In this document: piece by piece, positions 17,948 through 32,566 of the stretch
Numbering within the stretch: the stretch's first letter is position 1
Layout: every line of letters begins with the position of its first letter
Assembly: GCF_001708445.1 (NCBI RefSeq)
Contig: NZ_CP015637.1
Location: 5,333,001 to 5,397,000, forward strand
Origin: Pseudomonas fluorescens
GTDB taxonomy: Bacteria > Pseudomonadota > Gammaproteobacteria > Pseudomonadales > Pseudomonadaceae
DNA: 64,000 bases
Reading direction: 5' to 3'
Program-made: the position numbers and the translations under genes
The notes under the pieces: model-generated
Told to the model about the DNA's origin: nothing
The model's input: only the letters and a program-made list of their open reading frames with translations
The model's database searches: none

Positions 17948-18946
17948 ATGAAAATTCTGGTCACCGGCGCAAGCGGCTTCATCGGCGGGCGCTTTGCGCG
18001 TTTCGCCCTGGAGCAGGGCCTGGACGTGCGGGTCAACGGGCGGCGCGCCGAAGGTGTGGAACACCTGGTACGGCGCGGCGCCGAGTTTATCCAGGGTGAT
18101 TTGAATGACGCCGACCTGGTGCGCGACTTGTGCCGCGATGTCGAAGCCGTGGTGCATTGCGCCGGCGCTGTCGGGTTGTGGGGGCGTTATCAGGATTTCC
18201 ATCAAGGCAATGTGCTGGTCACCGAAAACGTGGTCGAAGCCTGCCTCAAGCAACGGGTCAGGCGCCTGGTGCATCTGTCGTCGCCGTCGATCTACTTCGA
18301 CGGGCGCGATCACCTCGGGCTGACCGAAGAGCAGGTGCCCAAGCGTTTCAAGCATCCCTACGCCGCCACCAAGTACCTCGCCGAGCAGAAGGTGTTCGGC
18401 GCCCAGGAGTTCGGCCTCGAAGTGCTGGCCCTGCGCCCGCGTTTTGTCACCGGCGCCGGCGACATGAGCATCTTCCCGCGCCTGCTGAGAATGCAGCGCA
18501 AGAACCGCCTGGCCATCGTCGGCGACGGCCTGAACAAGGTCGACTTCACCAGCGTGCACAACCTCAACGAAGCGCTGCTCAGCGGCTTGCTCGCCACCGG
18601 TTCGGCGCTGGGCAAGGCCTATAACATCAGCAACGGTACGCCGGTGCCGGTGTGGGATGTGGTGAACTACGTGATGCGCCAGATGGGGATGCCTCAGGTT
18701 ACCCGTTACCGGTCGTATGGCTTGTCCTACAGCGTAGCGGCGTTGAACGAGGCGTTTTGTGCGATGTGGCCCGGGCGCCCCGAGCCGGCGTTGTCGCGCC
18801 TGGGCATGCAGGTGATGAACAAAAATTTCACCCTCGACATCAGCCGGGCCAGGCATTATCTGGACTACGAGCCCAAGGTCAGCCTGTGGGCGGCCCTCGA
18901 CGAGTTCTGCAGTTGGTGGAAAGCCCAGGACCCTGGCTTGAAGTAA
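17948..18946 (+). CDS. NAD-dependent epimerase/dehydratase (extended SDR)
   Basis: The 332-residue protein has the Rossmann glycine motif TGASGFIGG (residues 6–14) and the extended-SDR catalytic residues: Ser111/Ser112 in LVHLSSPSIYFDGRD, Tyr138 and Lys142 in HPYAATKYLAEQ. LALRPRFVTGAGD fits the 3-beta-hydroxysteroid dehydrogenase or sugar epimerase branch. A PA4361-type oxidoreductase occupies this position after argP in other pseudomonads. The substrate is unknown. It is likely co-transcribed with, or follows closely on, argP (52-base gap). Confidence 0.82.
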   Translation: MKILVTGASGFIGGRFARFALEQGLDVRVNGRRAEGVEHLVRRGAEFIQGDLNDADLVRDLCRDVEAVVHCAGAVGLWGRYQDFHQGNVLVTENVVEACLKQRVRRLVHLSSPSIYFDGRDHLGLTEEQVPKRFKHPYAATKYLAEQKVFGAQEFGLEVLALRPRFVTGAGDMSIFPRLLRMQRKNRLAIVGDGLNKVDFTSVHNLNEALLSGLLATGSALGKAYNISNGTPVPVWDVVNYVMRQMGMPQVTRYRSYGLSYSVAALNEAFCAMWPGRPEPALSRLGMQVMNKNFTLDISRARHYLDYEPKVSLWAALDEFCSWWKAQDPGLK

Positions 18947-19073
18947 GCTCATAACCAGCAACACATCGGGAACCGAATTCCGGGTTCCGGGTCGATCAGT
19001 GCAGCGGGACTGCGGTTTATACTCCCGTCGCTCGGCGTTCCAGGTAGCTCCCTCACCGATTCAAGGTTGATTC

Positions 19074-19919
19074 ATGCGTAACGATGCTAATGACGATTTT
19101 GACAATGTTCCAAGCCTGCGGGCCGACATCGGGGATGACGATGATTTCGTGCCGACTCCCGCCACGTCCGTGCGCTCGCGCAGTACCCCCGTGGTCAAGG
19201 TCAAGAGCGCCAGCACCGGGCCATTGTGGGCGCTGGTCGGTGCGCTGCTGATCGCCTTTGCCGGCCTGGCCTGGTGGAGCTTCCAGCAGATTTCCCTGAT
19301 GGGCCAGCAATTGGTCGCCACCCAGGAAAGCTTTGCGCGCATCAGTGAAGAAGCGGCGGGGCGCCTGCAGGATATTTCCGGCAAGGTGGTGGCCAGCGAG
19401 GCCAGCGTGAACAACGGCAGCGAAGCGCTGAAACTGCAGATCAAGCAGTTGGAAACCCAGTTGCTGGAGCAGAGCAAGCAGCAAGTGGGCGTGGCCGGCC
19501 AGGCCACCGAGTTGGACAAGCGCCTGGCGCAAATGACCGCCAGCACCACCGACCTGTCGACTGCCAACGCCAAGCTGCAAGGCCAGGTGCAGGCCCTGAC
19601 CGATGCCGTGGCGACCCTCAAGGCGGCGCAGGTCGATGCCGGCAAGCGTGATACCGAGATCAGGGAGCTGGCCGCCGACGTGGCGGCCTTGAAGAAGCAG
19701 GGCAACCCAAGCGCCGCCGTCGCCCGGCTGGAACAGGACGTCATGGTCCTCAAGAGCGCCCAGGACAACCAGTCAGCCAATAGCGATGCGCCGACCAACA
19801 AAGAGTTCGACGTGTTCCGCATCCAGACCACCCGCAATATCACGACCTTACAGAGCCAGGTGCAAAACCTGAATCAGCGCCTCAATGCGCCGGCGGCTGT
19901 CACGCCACTCATCCAGTAA
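19074..19919 (+). CDS. Single-pass membrane protein with periplasmic coiled coil
   Basis: This 281-residue protein has a charged cytoplasmic N terminus rich in Asp, one transmembrane helix at about residues 49–68 (GPLWALVGALLIAFAGLAWW), and a long coiled-coil region to about 260 rich in Ala, Gln, Lys and Leu heptads. No catalytic motif is visible. The shape suggests a scaffold or tether in the cell envelope. I do not recognise a named family. Confidence 0.75.
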   Translation: MRNDANDDFDNVPSLRADIGDDDDFVPTPATSVRSRSTPVVKVKSASTGPLWALVGALLIAFAGLAWWSFQQISLMGQQLVATQESFARISEEAAGRLQDISGKVVASEASVNNGSEALKLQIKQLETQLLEQSKQQVGVAGQATELDKRLAQMTASTTDLSTANAKLQGQVQALTDAVATLKAAQVDAGKRDTEIRELAADVAALKKQGNPSAAVARLEQDVMVLKSAQDNQSANSDAPTNKEFDVFRIQTTRNITTLQSQVQNLNQRLNAPAAVTPLIQ

Positions 19920-19934
19920 CACTCGCTCCTGAGT

Positions 19935-20425
19935 GTGCCTGTGGCGAGGGCTTGCGTGTGGCGAGCGGGCTTGCCCTAATGCCGTTCAGTTAAGGCTTTT
20001 TTGTAGGAGCGAGCTTGCTCGCGAAAAGCTCACAGGCGCCGCGTTCATTCAGGAAACACGCGTTATCGTTGACGTTTTTCGCGAGCAAGAACTAGGCGTC
20101 CCCCTCGCTCCTAGGTATCTACACAACTTAGGCTCAACGCTGCCCCCCCGGCAGACAGGGCTGTTGTGGCGAGCGGGCTTGCCCCGCGTTGGGCTGCGAA
20201 GCAGCCCCACTAAGATCACCGCGCTGTTTCAGATAGACCGCGGACTGAGGTTTTAGGACTGCTTCGCAGCCCAACGCGGGGCAAGCCCGCTCGCCACAGG
20301 GAGAGTTCTCAAGGTCTGAAAGTTGCGTAGATACCCATGCTCATCGCAGGCAAGCCAGCTCCCACAGTTTGAATGTATTCGCAGATCAACAATGTGGGAG
20401 CCGGGCTTGCCCGCGATAGGGCCTG
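19935..20425. repeat. Cluster of three REP types (about 490 bases)
   Basis: This gap holds no gene. It contains a GTAGGAGCGAGCTTGCTCGCG pair (20000–20115) whose second arm is interrupted by about 14 extra bases; a TGTGGCGAGCGGGCTTGCCC pair with long outer arms (20165–20298, including GCTGCGAAGCAGCCCCAC and its complement); and a third, AAGCC(A/C)GCTCCCACA pair at about 20350–20420. A leading fragment of the second type lies at 19955–19975. Confidence 0.85.
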
Positions 20426-20434
20426 TTCAGGCAA

Positions 20435-20478
20435 CAAAAAACCCGCTGACCAAACAGGCCCAGCGGGTTTCTTGTTTT
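20435..20478. terminator. Terminator downstream of the Nif3-like gene
   Basis: Stem AACCCGCTG / CAGCGGGTT flanked by an A run and a T-rich tract; it can act on the minus-strand purL unit. Confidence 0.8.
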
Positions 20479-20491
20479 TACAGCCAGCGAA

Positions 20492-20803
20492 TCAAAAATC
20501 CGCCAACTGCCACACCTCATACGCCGGTGTTTCATACGGATGGCTGAGCTTCAACGCCGCCACAGCAGCCACGATCGACTCATCGGCCACCACCAGCTCA
20601 ACCTTCCACTCTTCAACCACTTCAACCTGGCCCACCTGCCCGATAAACGGCTGGCTGCCGTCCAACGCACGGAATTGGCCCTGGCCCAGCACTTGCCAGG
20701 CGCAGCTGTCGTAGTCGCCGATGCGCCCGCCACCGGCTGCGAAGACGGCGGTCTTCACCGTCTCCACATGGCTGTCGGGCACAAAGAAGCTGAGCTTGTA
20801 CAC
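20492..20803 (-). CDS. YqfO/Nif3-insert-like small protein (CutA-like fold)
   Basis: This 103-residue protein corresponds to the insertion domain found inside YqfO-type Nif3 proteins, here standing alone. It has MYKLSFFVPDSHVETVKTAV, a Gly-rich turn FAAGGGRIGDYDSCAW, and the end HPYETPAYEVWQL that is typical of the family. The fold is PII/CutA-like. No activity is established. It starts 4 bases after the purL stop and is probably co-transcribed with purL. Confidence 0.8.
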   Translation of the reverse strand: MYKLSFFVPDSHVETVKTAVFAAGGGRIGDYDSCAWQVLGQGQFRALDGSQPFIGQVGQVEVVEEWKVELVVADESIVAAVAALKLSHPYETPAYEVWQLADF

Positions 20804-20807
20804 CGCC

Positions 20808-23800
20808 TTAGTTCACCCACACGCGAGCGTTGCGGAACATGCGCATCCAGGCGCCGTCTTCGTTCCACTCTTCCGGGCGCCACGAGTTCTGCACCGCGCG
20901 GAATACACGCTCCGGGTGCGGCATCATGATGGTGACGCGGCCGTCGCGGCTGGTGAGGCCGGTGATCCCGCGCGGCGAGCCGTTCGGGTTGGCCGGGTAG
21001 TTTTCGGTGACCTTGCCGTGGTTGTCGACGAAACGCATGGCCACGCAACCGGACAGGTCGGCTTCCAGCAGGGCTTCTTCGCTTTCGAACTCGGCATGGC
21101 CTTCACCGTGGGCGATGGCGATCGGCATGCGCGAACCAGCCATGCCTTGCAGGAAGATCGAGTTGGACTCCTGTACCTGCACCATGGCAACACGGGCTTC
21201 GAACTGCTCGGAACGGTTACGCACAAAGTGCGGCCAGAACTCGCTGCCCGGGATCAGCTCATGCAGGTTGGACATCATCTGGCAACCGTTGCACACACCC
21301 AGCGTGAAGCTGTCGTTGCGCTCGAAGAAGCCTTGGAACGCGTCGCGGGCACGGCTGTTGAACAGAGCCGACTTGGCCCAGCCTTCACCGGCACCCAGGA
21401 CGTCGCCGTAGGAGAAGCCACCGCAGGCCACCAGGCCCTTGAACTCGTTGAGGTCAACGCGACCGGCGAGGATATCGCTCATGTGCACGTCGATCGCGTT
21501 GAAGCCGGCGCGGTCGAACGCGGCCGCCATTTCGACCTGGCCGTTGACGCCCTGCTCACGCAGTACGGCGACTTGTGGACGAATGCCTTTCTTGATGTAC
21601 GGCGCGGCGATGTCCTGGTTGACGTCGAAGCTGAGCTTGGTGCTCAGGCCCGGATTGTCTTCTTCCAGGATCAGGTCGAACTCCTGCTCGGCGCAGTCGG
21701 CGTTGTCGCGCAGGCGCTGGATCTGGTAGCTGGTTTCCGCCCACTGGCGTTGCAGCAGACGGCGCTGGCCTTCGAAAACGGTGTCGCCATTGAAGACAAT
21801 GTCGATCTGGCCGTTGTTGATCGGCTGGCCGATCACTGCCACGCAATCGCCCAGGCCGGCGGCGCTGAACTGTGCAAGTACGTCCGGGGTCGCGTCCTGG
21901 CGCACCTGGATCACGGCGCCCAGCTCTTCGTTGAACAGGATGCCGTTGATTTCAGAAGCATCCTCGGCAACGCTGTCGAGCACCAGGTTCAAGCCGCAGT
22001 GACCGGCAAACGCCATCTCTACAACGCTGGTCAGCAGGCCACCGTCGGAACGGTCGTGGTAGGCCAGCAGGTGGCCGTCGGCGTTGAGGCCCTGGATCAC
22101 GGCGAAGAAGGCCTTGAGGTCTTCGGCATCATCGACGTCCGGCGCATGCTTGCCGAGCTTGCCATGGGTTTGCGCGAGGATCGAGGCGCCCATGCGGTTC
22201 TGGCCACGGCCCAGGTCGATCAGGATCAGGTCGGTGGTGCCCTTGTCCATGCGCAGTTGCGGGGTCAGGGTCTGGCGGATGTCGGTGACCGGTGCGAAAC
22301 CGGTGACGATCAGCGACAGCGGCGAAGTGACGCTCTTGTCGGTGCCGTCTTCGTTCCAACGGGTGGCCATGGACATGGAGTCCTTGCCCACCGGAATGGT
22401 GATCCCCAGTTCCGGGCACAGCTCCATGCCGACCGCCTTGACGGTGTCGTACAGGCGCGCGTCTTCACCGGGGTGGCCGGCAGCGGACATCCAGTTGGCC
22501 GACAACTTGATGTCGGACAGTTTGCCGATGCGCGACGCCGCGATGTTGGTGAGGGTTTCACCAATGGCCATGCGTCCCGACGCCGGAGCATCCAGCAGGG
22601 CCAGCGGCGTGCGCTCGCCCATGGCCATGGCTTCACCGGTGTAGACGTCGAAGCTGGTGGCGGTGACGGCAACGTCAGCCACCGGCACTTGCCATGGGCC
22701 GACCATCTGGTCACGGGCCACCAGGCCAGTGATGGTGCGGTCGCCAATGGTGATCAGGAAGCTTTTGCTCGCCACGGCCGGGTGGTGCAGCACGCGTTCG
22801 ATGCTGTCGGCCAGGTCCAGCGTGCTCGGGTCGAAATCATCGCCCAGCTCGGCTTCACGTACGGCCGAACGGTGCATGCGCGGGGCCTTGCCCAGCAGCA
22901 CTTCGAGCGGCATGTCCACCGGGCTGTTGCCGAAGTGGCTGTCGGTGACCGTCAGTTGCGGCTCGGCAGTGGCTTCGCCAACCACGGCAAACGGGCAGCG
23001 CTCGCGTTCGCAGATGGCCTGGAAGCGCGCAAAGTCTTCAGGGCCGACGGCCAGTACGTAGCGTTCCTGGGACTCGTTGCTCCAGATTTCGTGCGGGGCC
23101 ATGCCCGGCTCGTCGTTTGGAATGTTGCGCAGTTCGAAACGGCCGCCGCGGTCGCCATCGTTGACCAGTTCCGGGAAGGCGTTGGACAAGCCACCGGCGC
23201 CGACGTCGTGGATGAAGCTGATCGGGTTCTTGTCACCCAACTGCCAGCAACGGTCGATGACTTCCTGGCAGCGACGCTCCATCTCTGGGTTTTCGCGCTG
23301 TACGGAAGCGAAGTCGAGGTCCGCCGAGCTGGTGCCGGTGGCCATGGAGGAGGCAGCACCGCCCCCCAGGCCGATCAGCATCGCCGGGCCGCCGAGGACG
23401 ATCAGCTTGGAGCCGACCAGGATCTCGCCTTTCTTGACATGTTCTTCACGGATGTTGCCCATGCCGCCGGCCAACATGATCGGCTTGTGGTAGCCGCGCA
23501 CTTCATCGCCACGCGGGGTGGTGATGGATTGCTCGAAGGTCCGGAAGTAGCCGGTCAGTGCCGGGCGCCCGAACTCGTTGTTGAACGCGGCGCCGCCCAG
23601 CGGGCCTTCGATCATGATGTCCAGCGCGGTAACGATGCGCTCCGGCTTGCCGTATGGCACTTCCCACGGCTGTTCGAAGCCCGGGATCTGCAGGTTGGAC
23701 ACGGTAAAACCGGTGAGGCCGGCCTTTGGCTTGGCGCCACGGCCGGTGGCACCTTCGTCGCGGATCTCGCCGCCGGAACCGGTGGCTGCGCCCGGGAACG

Positions 23801-24704
23801 GGGCAATCGCGGTCGGGTGGTTGTGAGTCTCGACTTTCATCAGGATGTGCACCGGCTCCTGCACCGCGCCGTACTGGCGGGTCTCGGGGTCCGGGAAGAA
23901 ACGGCCGGCGACGCTGCCGACGATGACCGAGGCGTTGTCCTTATAAGCCGACAGAACGCCTTCGCTGTGCATCACGTAGGTGTTCTTGATCATGCCGAAC
24001 AGGCTTTTTTCCTGGCTTTCGCCGTCGATGTCCCAACTGGCGTTGAAGATCTTGTGACGGCAGTGCTCGGAGTTGGCCTGGGCGAACATCATCAGTTCGA
24101 TGTCGTGCGGGTTGCGCTTCAAGCCGTTGAAAGCGTTGACCAGATAGTCGATCTCGTCTTCGGCCAGGGCCAGGCCCAGTTCGGTGTTGGCCTTCTCGAG
24201 GGCGGCGCGACCGCCGCCAAGCACGTCAATCGCGGTCAGCGGCTTGGGCTCGGCGTGGCTGAACAGGCCGGCAGCCTGTTCCAGCTGGCTGACGATGATC
24301 TGGGTCATGCGGTCGTGCAGGCTGCTGGCGATAAGCTCGGCTTCGGTCTCGCTGAACTGCCCGGCGACATAGAAGGCAATCCCGCGTTCCAGGCGCTGGA
24401 TGCTCGTAAGGCCGCAGTTGCGGGCGATATCACTGGCCTTGCTCGACCAGGGCGAGATGGTGCCGAACCGTGGCAGAACCAGGAACAAGCGGCCGGTCGG
24501 CTCTTGAACGGGAACGCTTGGGCCGTACTTCAGAAGGCGTGCCAGCACCTGCTGTTCGTCGGCGGTCAAGACGCCGGTAACGTCGGCGAAGTGAGCAAAT
24601 TCAGCATACAGGCCTGTAACAGCTGGAACCTTCTGGCTCAGTTGCTCAAGGAGTTTGCTGTGGCGAAAGGCAGAAAGGGCAGGAGCGCCGCGCAGGATCA
24701 ACAT
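20808..24704 (-). CDS. purL: Phosphoribosylformylglycinamidine synthase PurL
   Basis: PurL converts FGAR, glutamine and ATP to FGAM in purine synthesis. The 1298-residue single-chain form has an N-terminal PurS-like part, two AIR-synthase-type ATP-binding halves (for example [20 protein letters not shown] and [17 protein letters not shown]) and a C-terminal class I glutamine amidotransferase. The amidotransferase nucleophile Cys is in GVCNGCQMM and the His/Glu pair is in AHGEGHAEF. The start [20 protein letters not shown] at 24704 matches the family; the upstream extension is non-coding. It faces mltF across 287 bases. Confidence 0.97.
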   Translation of the reverse strand: MLILRGAPALSAFRHSKLLEQLSQKVPAVTGLYAEFAHFADVTGVLTADEQQVLARLLKYGPSVPVQEPTGRLFLVLPRFGTISPWSSKASDIARNCGLTSIQRLERGIAFYVAGQFSETEAELIASSLHDRMTQIIVSQLEQAAGLFSHAEPKPLTAIDVLGGGRAALEKANTELGLALAEDEIDYLVNAFNGLKRNPHDIELMMFAQANSEHCRHKIFNASWDIDGESQEKSLFGMIKNTYVMHSEGVLSAYKDNASVIVGSVAGRFFPDPETRQYGAVQEPVHILMKVETHNHPTAIAPFPGAATGSGGEIRDEGATGRGAKPKAGLTGFTVSNLQIPGFEQPWEVPYGKPERIVTALDIMIEGPLGGAAFNNEFGRPALTGYFRTFEQSITTPRGDEVRGYHKPIMLAGGMGNIREEHVKKGEILVGSKLIVLGGPAMLIGLGGGAASSMATGTSSADLDFASVQRENPEMERRCQEVIDRCWQLGDKNPISFIHDVGAGGLSNAFPELVNDGDRGGRFELRNIPNDEPGMAPHEIWSNESQERYVLAVGPEDFARFQAICERERCPFAVVGEATAEPQLTVTDSHFGNSPVDMPLEVLLGKAPRMHRSAVREAELGDDFDPSTLDLADSIERVLHHPAVASKSFLITIGDRTITGLVARDQMVGPWQVPVADVAVTATSFDVYTGEAMAMGERTPLALLDAPASGRMAIGETLTNIAASRIGKLSDIKLSANWMSAAGHPGEDARLYDTVKAVGMELCPELGITIPVGKDSMSMATRWNEDGTDKSVTSPLSLIVTGFAPVTDIRQTLTPQLRMDKGTTDLILIDLGRGQNRMGASILAQTHGKLGKHAPDVDDAEDLKAFFAVIQGLNADGHLLAYHDRSDGGLLTSVVEMAFAGHCGLNLVLDSVAEDASEINGILFNEELGAVIQVRQDATPDVLAQFSAAGLGDCVAVIGQPINNGQIDIVFNGDTVFEGQRRLLQRQWAETSYQIQRLRDNADCAEQEFDLILEEDNPGLSTKLSFDVNQDIAAPYIKKGIRPQVAVLREQGVNGQVEMAAAFDRAGFNAIDVHMSDILAGRVDLNEFKGLVACGGFSYGDVLGAGEGWAKSALFNSRARDAFQGFFERNDSFTLGVCNGCQMMSNLHELIPGSEFWPHFVRNRSEQFEARVAMVQVQESNSIFLQGMAGSRMPIAIAHGEGHAEFESEEALLEADLSGCVAMRFVDNHGKVTENYPANPNGSPRGITGLTSRDGRVTIMMPHPERVFRAVQNSWRPEEWNEDGAWMRMFRNARVWVN

Positions 24705-24754
24705 CTTCGGGACAGCCTCGGGAAGGGGGTGTGCTTTGAGGCCGTGCATTCTAG

Positions 24755-26452
<1,698 letters not shown>

Positions 26453-26478
26453 ACCCGATCATCCAGCCCCCCAAGCCC

Positions 26479-26507
26479 ATGTGGGAGGGAGCTTGCTCCC
26501 GATGAGG
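26479..26507. repeat. Single REP unit
   Basis: One GTGGGAGGGAGCTTGCTCCC unit without an inverted partner nearby, between the convergent mltF and EIIB-like genes. Confidence 0.7.
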
Positions 26508-26567
26508 CTCGATCAGCCACAGACAAGCTGACCGCCCCCTGCTACCGGCACTCCCACCGCTCGTTCG

Positions 26568-26855
26568 CTACTGGCCCTGGAGGCCGGTGAGCAGATGTAC
26601 CGTGCCTCCCGCCAACACCATCACGCCCGGCACTCCAGCCGCCTTTAACGCCGCCACATCCACCCGCGCCGCGTCCTGCAGTTGCACGCGCACCCGCGTC
26701 AACGCCACGCGCTGTTGCGTCTTGAGATTATCCGCACCACCGAGCGCATCCAGCACATCGGCCGACAACAGACTCGGTGTCGACGGCGCTACCGTCTCGG
26801 CAATCAAATCCGGGGTCAGGGCTTTCCAGAACGCCCGCTGCAATTTCTCGAACAT
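26568..26855 (-). CDS. Stand-alone PTS EIIB-like protein lacking the phosphorylated cysteine
   Basis: The 95-residue protein aligns with the glucose-family EIIB domain: ALGGADNLKTQQRVALTRVR against the usual LGG-x-NI-x(4)-AC-x-TRLR, and VDVAALKAAGVPGVMVLAGG against the downstream core. The position of the phospho-accepting Cys is Ala51. It therefore cannot carry the phosphoryl group in the usual way and may be a regulator or a relic. It starts 2 bases after the EIIA-HPr-EI gene and is last in the trehalose PTS unit. Confidence 0.78.
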   Translation of the reverse strand: MFEKLQRAFWKALTPDLIAETVAPSTPSLLSADVLDALGGADNLKTQQRVALTRVRVQLQDAARVDVAALKAAGVPGVMVLAGGTVHLLTGLQGQ

Positions 26856-26857
26856 GC

Positions 26858-29374
26858 TCAGTGCTCCACGACAGGTGAGGTTTCAACGGTGGCCGCGTGA
26901 TACAGGCGCAAGGCCTCGCGCACTTGGGCGGCCTCTTCCAGGCCCAGTACCTGGCGGGCGATGATCTGGCAGTCCGCCAGGTCCAGCTCGCGTACGGTGG
27001 CCTTGATGGTCGGGATCAGCGGCACACTGACAGACAACTCATCCACCCCCAGCCCGATCAATACCGGCACGGCCAAGGCTTCGGACGCCAACGCCCCGCA
27101 CACGCCCACCCATTTGCCGTGGGCATGGGCGGCCTTGACGGTGGTCGCGATCAGGCGCAGCACCGCCGGGTGAAAGCTGTCGGCCTGGCCGGCCAGCCGC
27201 GGGTGGTCGCGGTCCATGGCCAGGGTGTATTGGGTCAGGTCATTGGTGCCGATCGAAAAGAAATCCACATGGGGCGCAAACACATCCGCCATCAACGCCG
27301 CAGACGGCACCTCGATCATGATGCCCAGCTTCGGTAGCTCGGTGAGCCCCAGGGCCAGCGCTTCTTCTTCGAGCATCTTGCGCGCCAGGTGCAACTCGGA
27401 GAGCAGGCTGACCATCGGCAGCATGATATGCAGGCGTGCAAAACCGGCACTGGCGAGGATCGCACGGAACTGTTCGCGCAGCAGCTCGGGACGCTCCAGG
27501 CACAGGCGGATGCCGCGCAGCCCGAGGAACGGGTTGGTTTCGGCATCCATCGGCACATAAGCCAAGGGTTTGTCGCCACCGACGTCCAAGGTGCGCACCA
27601 CCAGGTTGCGCTCGGCGCCCAGGGCACGGGCGATGGCCGTGTAGGTAGCCGCTTGTTCGTCAGGGCTCGGCACGCGGTTGCGGTCCAGGTAGAGGAATTC
27701 CGAACGCAACAGGCCGACGCCTTCGCCGCCAAGGGTCAGGGATTGCTCCACTTCCTCCAACGAGGCCACGTTGGCGGTGACTTCGACGTGATGACCGTCT
27801 CGGGTGGTGGCGGGCAAAGACGCCTGCGCCACATCGCGTTGATGGCGAAGCACCTGCTGCTTGCGGGCGGCTTCCAATTGTTCGATTTCGGCCAGGTCCG
27901 GGTCCAAGTGCAGTTCGCCTTTGTCGGCGTCGAGCAACACCTGCTTGCCGTTGGCCAACCCCAGTACCTGGGCCGAAACACCGCAAATGGCCGGCAGGCC
28001 AAGGGCGCGGGCGAGGATCGCGACGTGGCTGGTCGCGCCTCCGCCGACGGTGACAAAACCCAGCACTTTGCGTGTATCCAGGCTGGCAGTCTGCGAAGGG
28101 GTCAATTGCTCAGCGATCAGGATTGCGCGCTCCGGCAAGTCCCAGGCGTTGTCCTGAATGCCCAGGATCAGTTTCAGCACGCGCTGGCCAACATCCGCCA
28201 GATCTGCCGCACGCTCGGCGATCAGCGCATTGCCCAGCCCCTGAAATAGCTTGACGGTCGCCAGCGTGGCACTGTTCCAGGCAAAGGCGGCGCTTTTGCC
28301 TTCAGCCAGCAGGCTGTGGGCTTGCTCCAGCAAGGTCGGGTCTTCGAGCAGTTCCTGATGGGCGCGGAAAATCTCTGCCTGGGCGCTGCCGGCGGCCTTA
28401 TCCCGAAAAGCCTGCAATGCCTCGGTGGCAGCCAGCAGGCCACGCGCCAAAGCGGCACGTTCAGTGGCTTCACCCATACCTTGTTCAGGGATGCTCAGCT
28501 CAGGCTCAGTCACTTGAACGACCTGACCAAACGCCGAACCCGGCGATGCGCACACGCCTCGCAGCAAGGTCGCCGAGGGTGGCGTAACGACCGCTTCAGC
28601 CACGCTCGCCACCCCCTCGCCACAGCCTTCAGACAACAAGGCCACCAGCGCAGTGATCGCCACTTCGGCATCCTCACCCGCCGCACTCACCTGCAAGGTG
28701 TCGCCGTGCACGGTTTGCAACGCCATGATCGCCACCAGCGATTTGGCGTTGGCGCTCTGGGTTTGCTTGTGCAGATAGATGCTTGCGTTGAAACCTTTCG
28801 CCGCCTGGGCGAACACCGCCGCCGGGCGGGCGTGCAAACCATTGGCATTGGGCAAGGTCAACGGCTTGGAGAACAGCGCATCGCCCTCCTCTTCGTCCAC
28901 TGCGTCAACGGCTTCACCTGGGGATAACTGCAACAGCGGTCGGCCGACCTCCACAAGATCGGTTGCCAACACGCTAAACGGCTCGCCACTGACCACCAGC
29001 ATCAAGGTCAGCAGGCTACGGGCGTTGAGCGCCACGTAGTCGGCATCGAATTCGATCAGCGGTTGCCCGGCCTCCACCCGCTGGCCTTCCTCGACCAATC
29101 GGGTAAATCCCTTGCCTGCCAGGTTCACGGTGTCCAGGCCGATGTGCATCAGCACCTGCACGCCATTGTCATCGGTGATGCTGACCGCATGCCCACTGTC
29201 CTGGATATTGCTGATCACCCCGGCCAGTGGCGCGCAGAGGGTCTGCGAGGTGGGGTCGATACACAGGCCGTCGCCAATCAGGCGGCTGGAGAATACAGGG
29301 TCGGGCACCTTATCCAGCGCCAGCAGCACACCCGACACGGGCGCCAGCAATTCCAGGGGTTGAGTTGCGGTCAT
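26858..29374 (-). CDS. PTS multiphosphoryl transfer protein (EIIA-HPr-EI fusion)
   Basis: This 838-residue cytoplasmic fusion supplies every soluble PTS component. The EIIA(Glc)-type domain (about 1–150) has active His77 in VQVLMHIGLDTVNL. HPr (about 168–255) has His181 in NGLHARPAA. Enzyme I (about 270–838) has His450 in GGGATSHVAILARALGLPA and the C-terminal PEP-binding block GIMIEVPSAALMADVFAPHV. PEP passes phosphate EI to HPr to EIIA and then to the EIIBC 3 kb upstream. ATG 29374 has GGTGA at good spacing. It lies downstream of the porin gene behind a REP pair. Confidence 0.94.
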   Translation of the reverse strand: MTATQPLELLAPVSGVLLALDKVPDPVFSSRLIGDGLCIDPTSQTLCAPLAGVISNIQDSGHAVSITDDNGVQVLMHIGLDTVNLAGKGFTRLVEEGQRVEAGQPLIEFDADYVALNARSLLTLMLVVSGEPFSVLATDLVEVGRPLLQLSPGEAVDAVDEEEGDALFSKPLTLPNANGLHARPAAVFAQAAKGFNASIYLHKQTQSANAKSLVAIMALQTVHGDTLQVSAAGEDAEVAITALVALLSEGCGEGVASVAEAVVTPPSATLLRGVCASPGSAFGQVVQVTEPELSIPEQGMGEATERAALARGLLAATEALQAFRDKAAGSAQAEIFRAHQELLEDPTLLEQAHSLLAEGKSAAFAWNSATLATVKLFQGLGNALIAERAADLADVGQRVLKLILGIQDNAWDLPERAILIAEQLTPSQTASLDTRKVLGFVTVGGGATSHVAILARALGLPAICGVSAQVLGLANGKQVLLDADKGELHLDPDLAEIEQLEAARKQQVLRHQRDVAQASLPATTRDGHHVEVTANVASLEEVEQSLTLGGEGVGLLRSEFLYLDRNRVPSPDEQAATYTAIARALGAERNLVVRTLDVGGDKPLAYVPMDAETNPFLGLRGIRLCLERPELLREQFRAILASAGFARLHIMLPMVSLLSELHLARKMLEEEALALGLTELPKLGIMIEVPSAALMADVFAPHVDFFSIGTNDLTQYTLAMDRDHPRLAGQADSFHPAVLRLIATTVKAAHAHGKWVGVCGALASEALAVPVLIGLGVDELSVSVPLIPTIKATVRELDLADCQIIARQVLGLEEAAQVREALRLYHAATVETSPVVEH

Positions 29375-29407
29375 GACTTCACCTGCTGTTTTGTTCTGTA
29401 GATATCC

Positions 29408-29499
29408 GTGTGGGCGGGGGCTTGCTCCCGATGACGGTGTACCAGCCAATAAATGCCTATCTGAAACACCGCTATCGGGGGCAAGCCCCCTCCCACATT
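29408..29499. repeat. REP pair inside the trehalose PTS locus
   Basis: Two inverted units, TGTGGGCGGGGGCTTGCTCC and its complement-type partner, lie between the porin and the EIIA-HPr-EI gene. Confidence 0.85.
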
Positions 29500-29521
29500 T
29501 AGTCCCTGTGCACCCGAAGGC

Positions 29522-32459
<2,938 letters not shown>

Positions 32460-32501
32460 GGTGGGTTCCTTCAGTAGAATTTTTTGCAGGCCTCTCGGGC
32501 C

Positions 32502-32560
32502 TCATCGGGGGGCAAGCCCGCTCCCACATTCAAAATGCGGAGGGGCTTGCCCCCGATAGC
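32502..32560. repeat. REP pair between treP and treC
   Basis: GGGGGCAAGCCCGCTCCCAC and an inverted GGAGGGGCTTGCCCCCGATAG-like unit lie in the 107-base gap between two co-directional genes. REP hairpins here may tune the relative mRNA levels of transporter and hydrolase. Confidence 0.8.
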
Positions 32561-32566
32561 GGTAGA

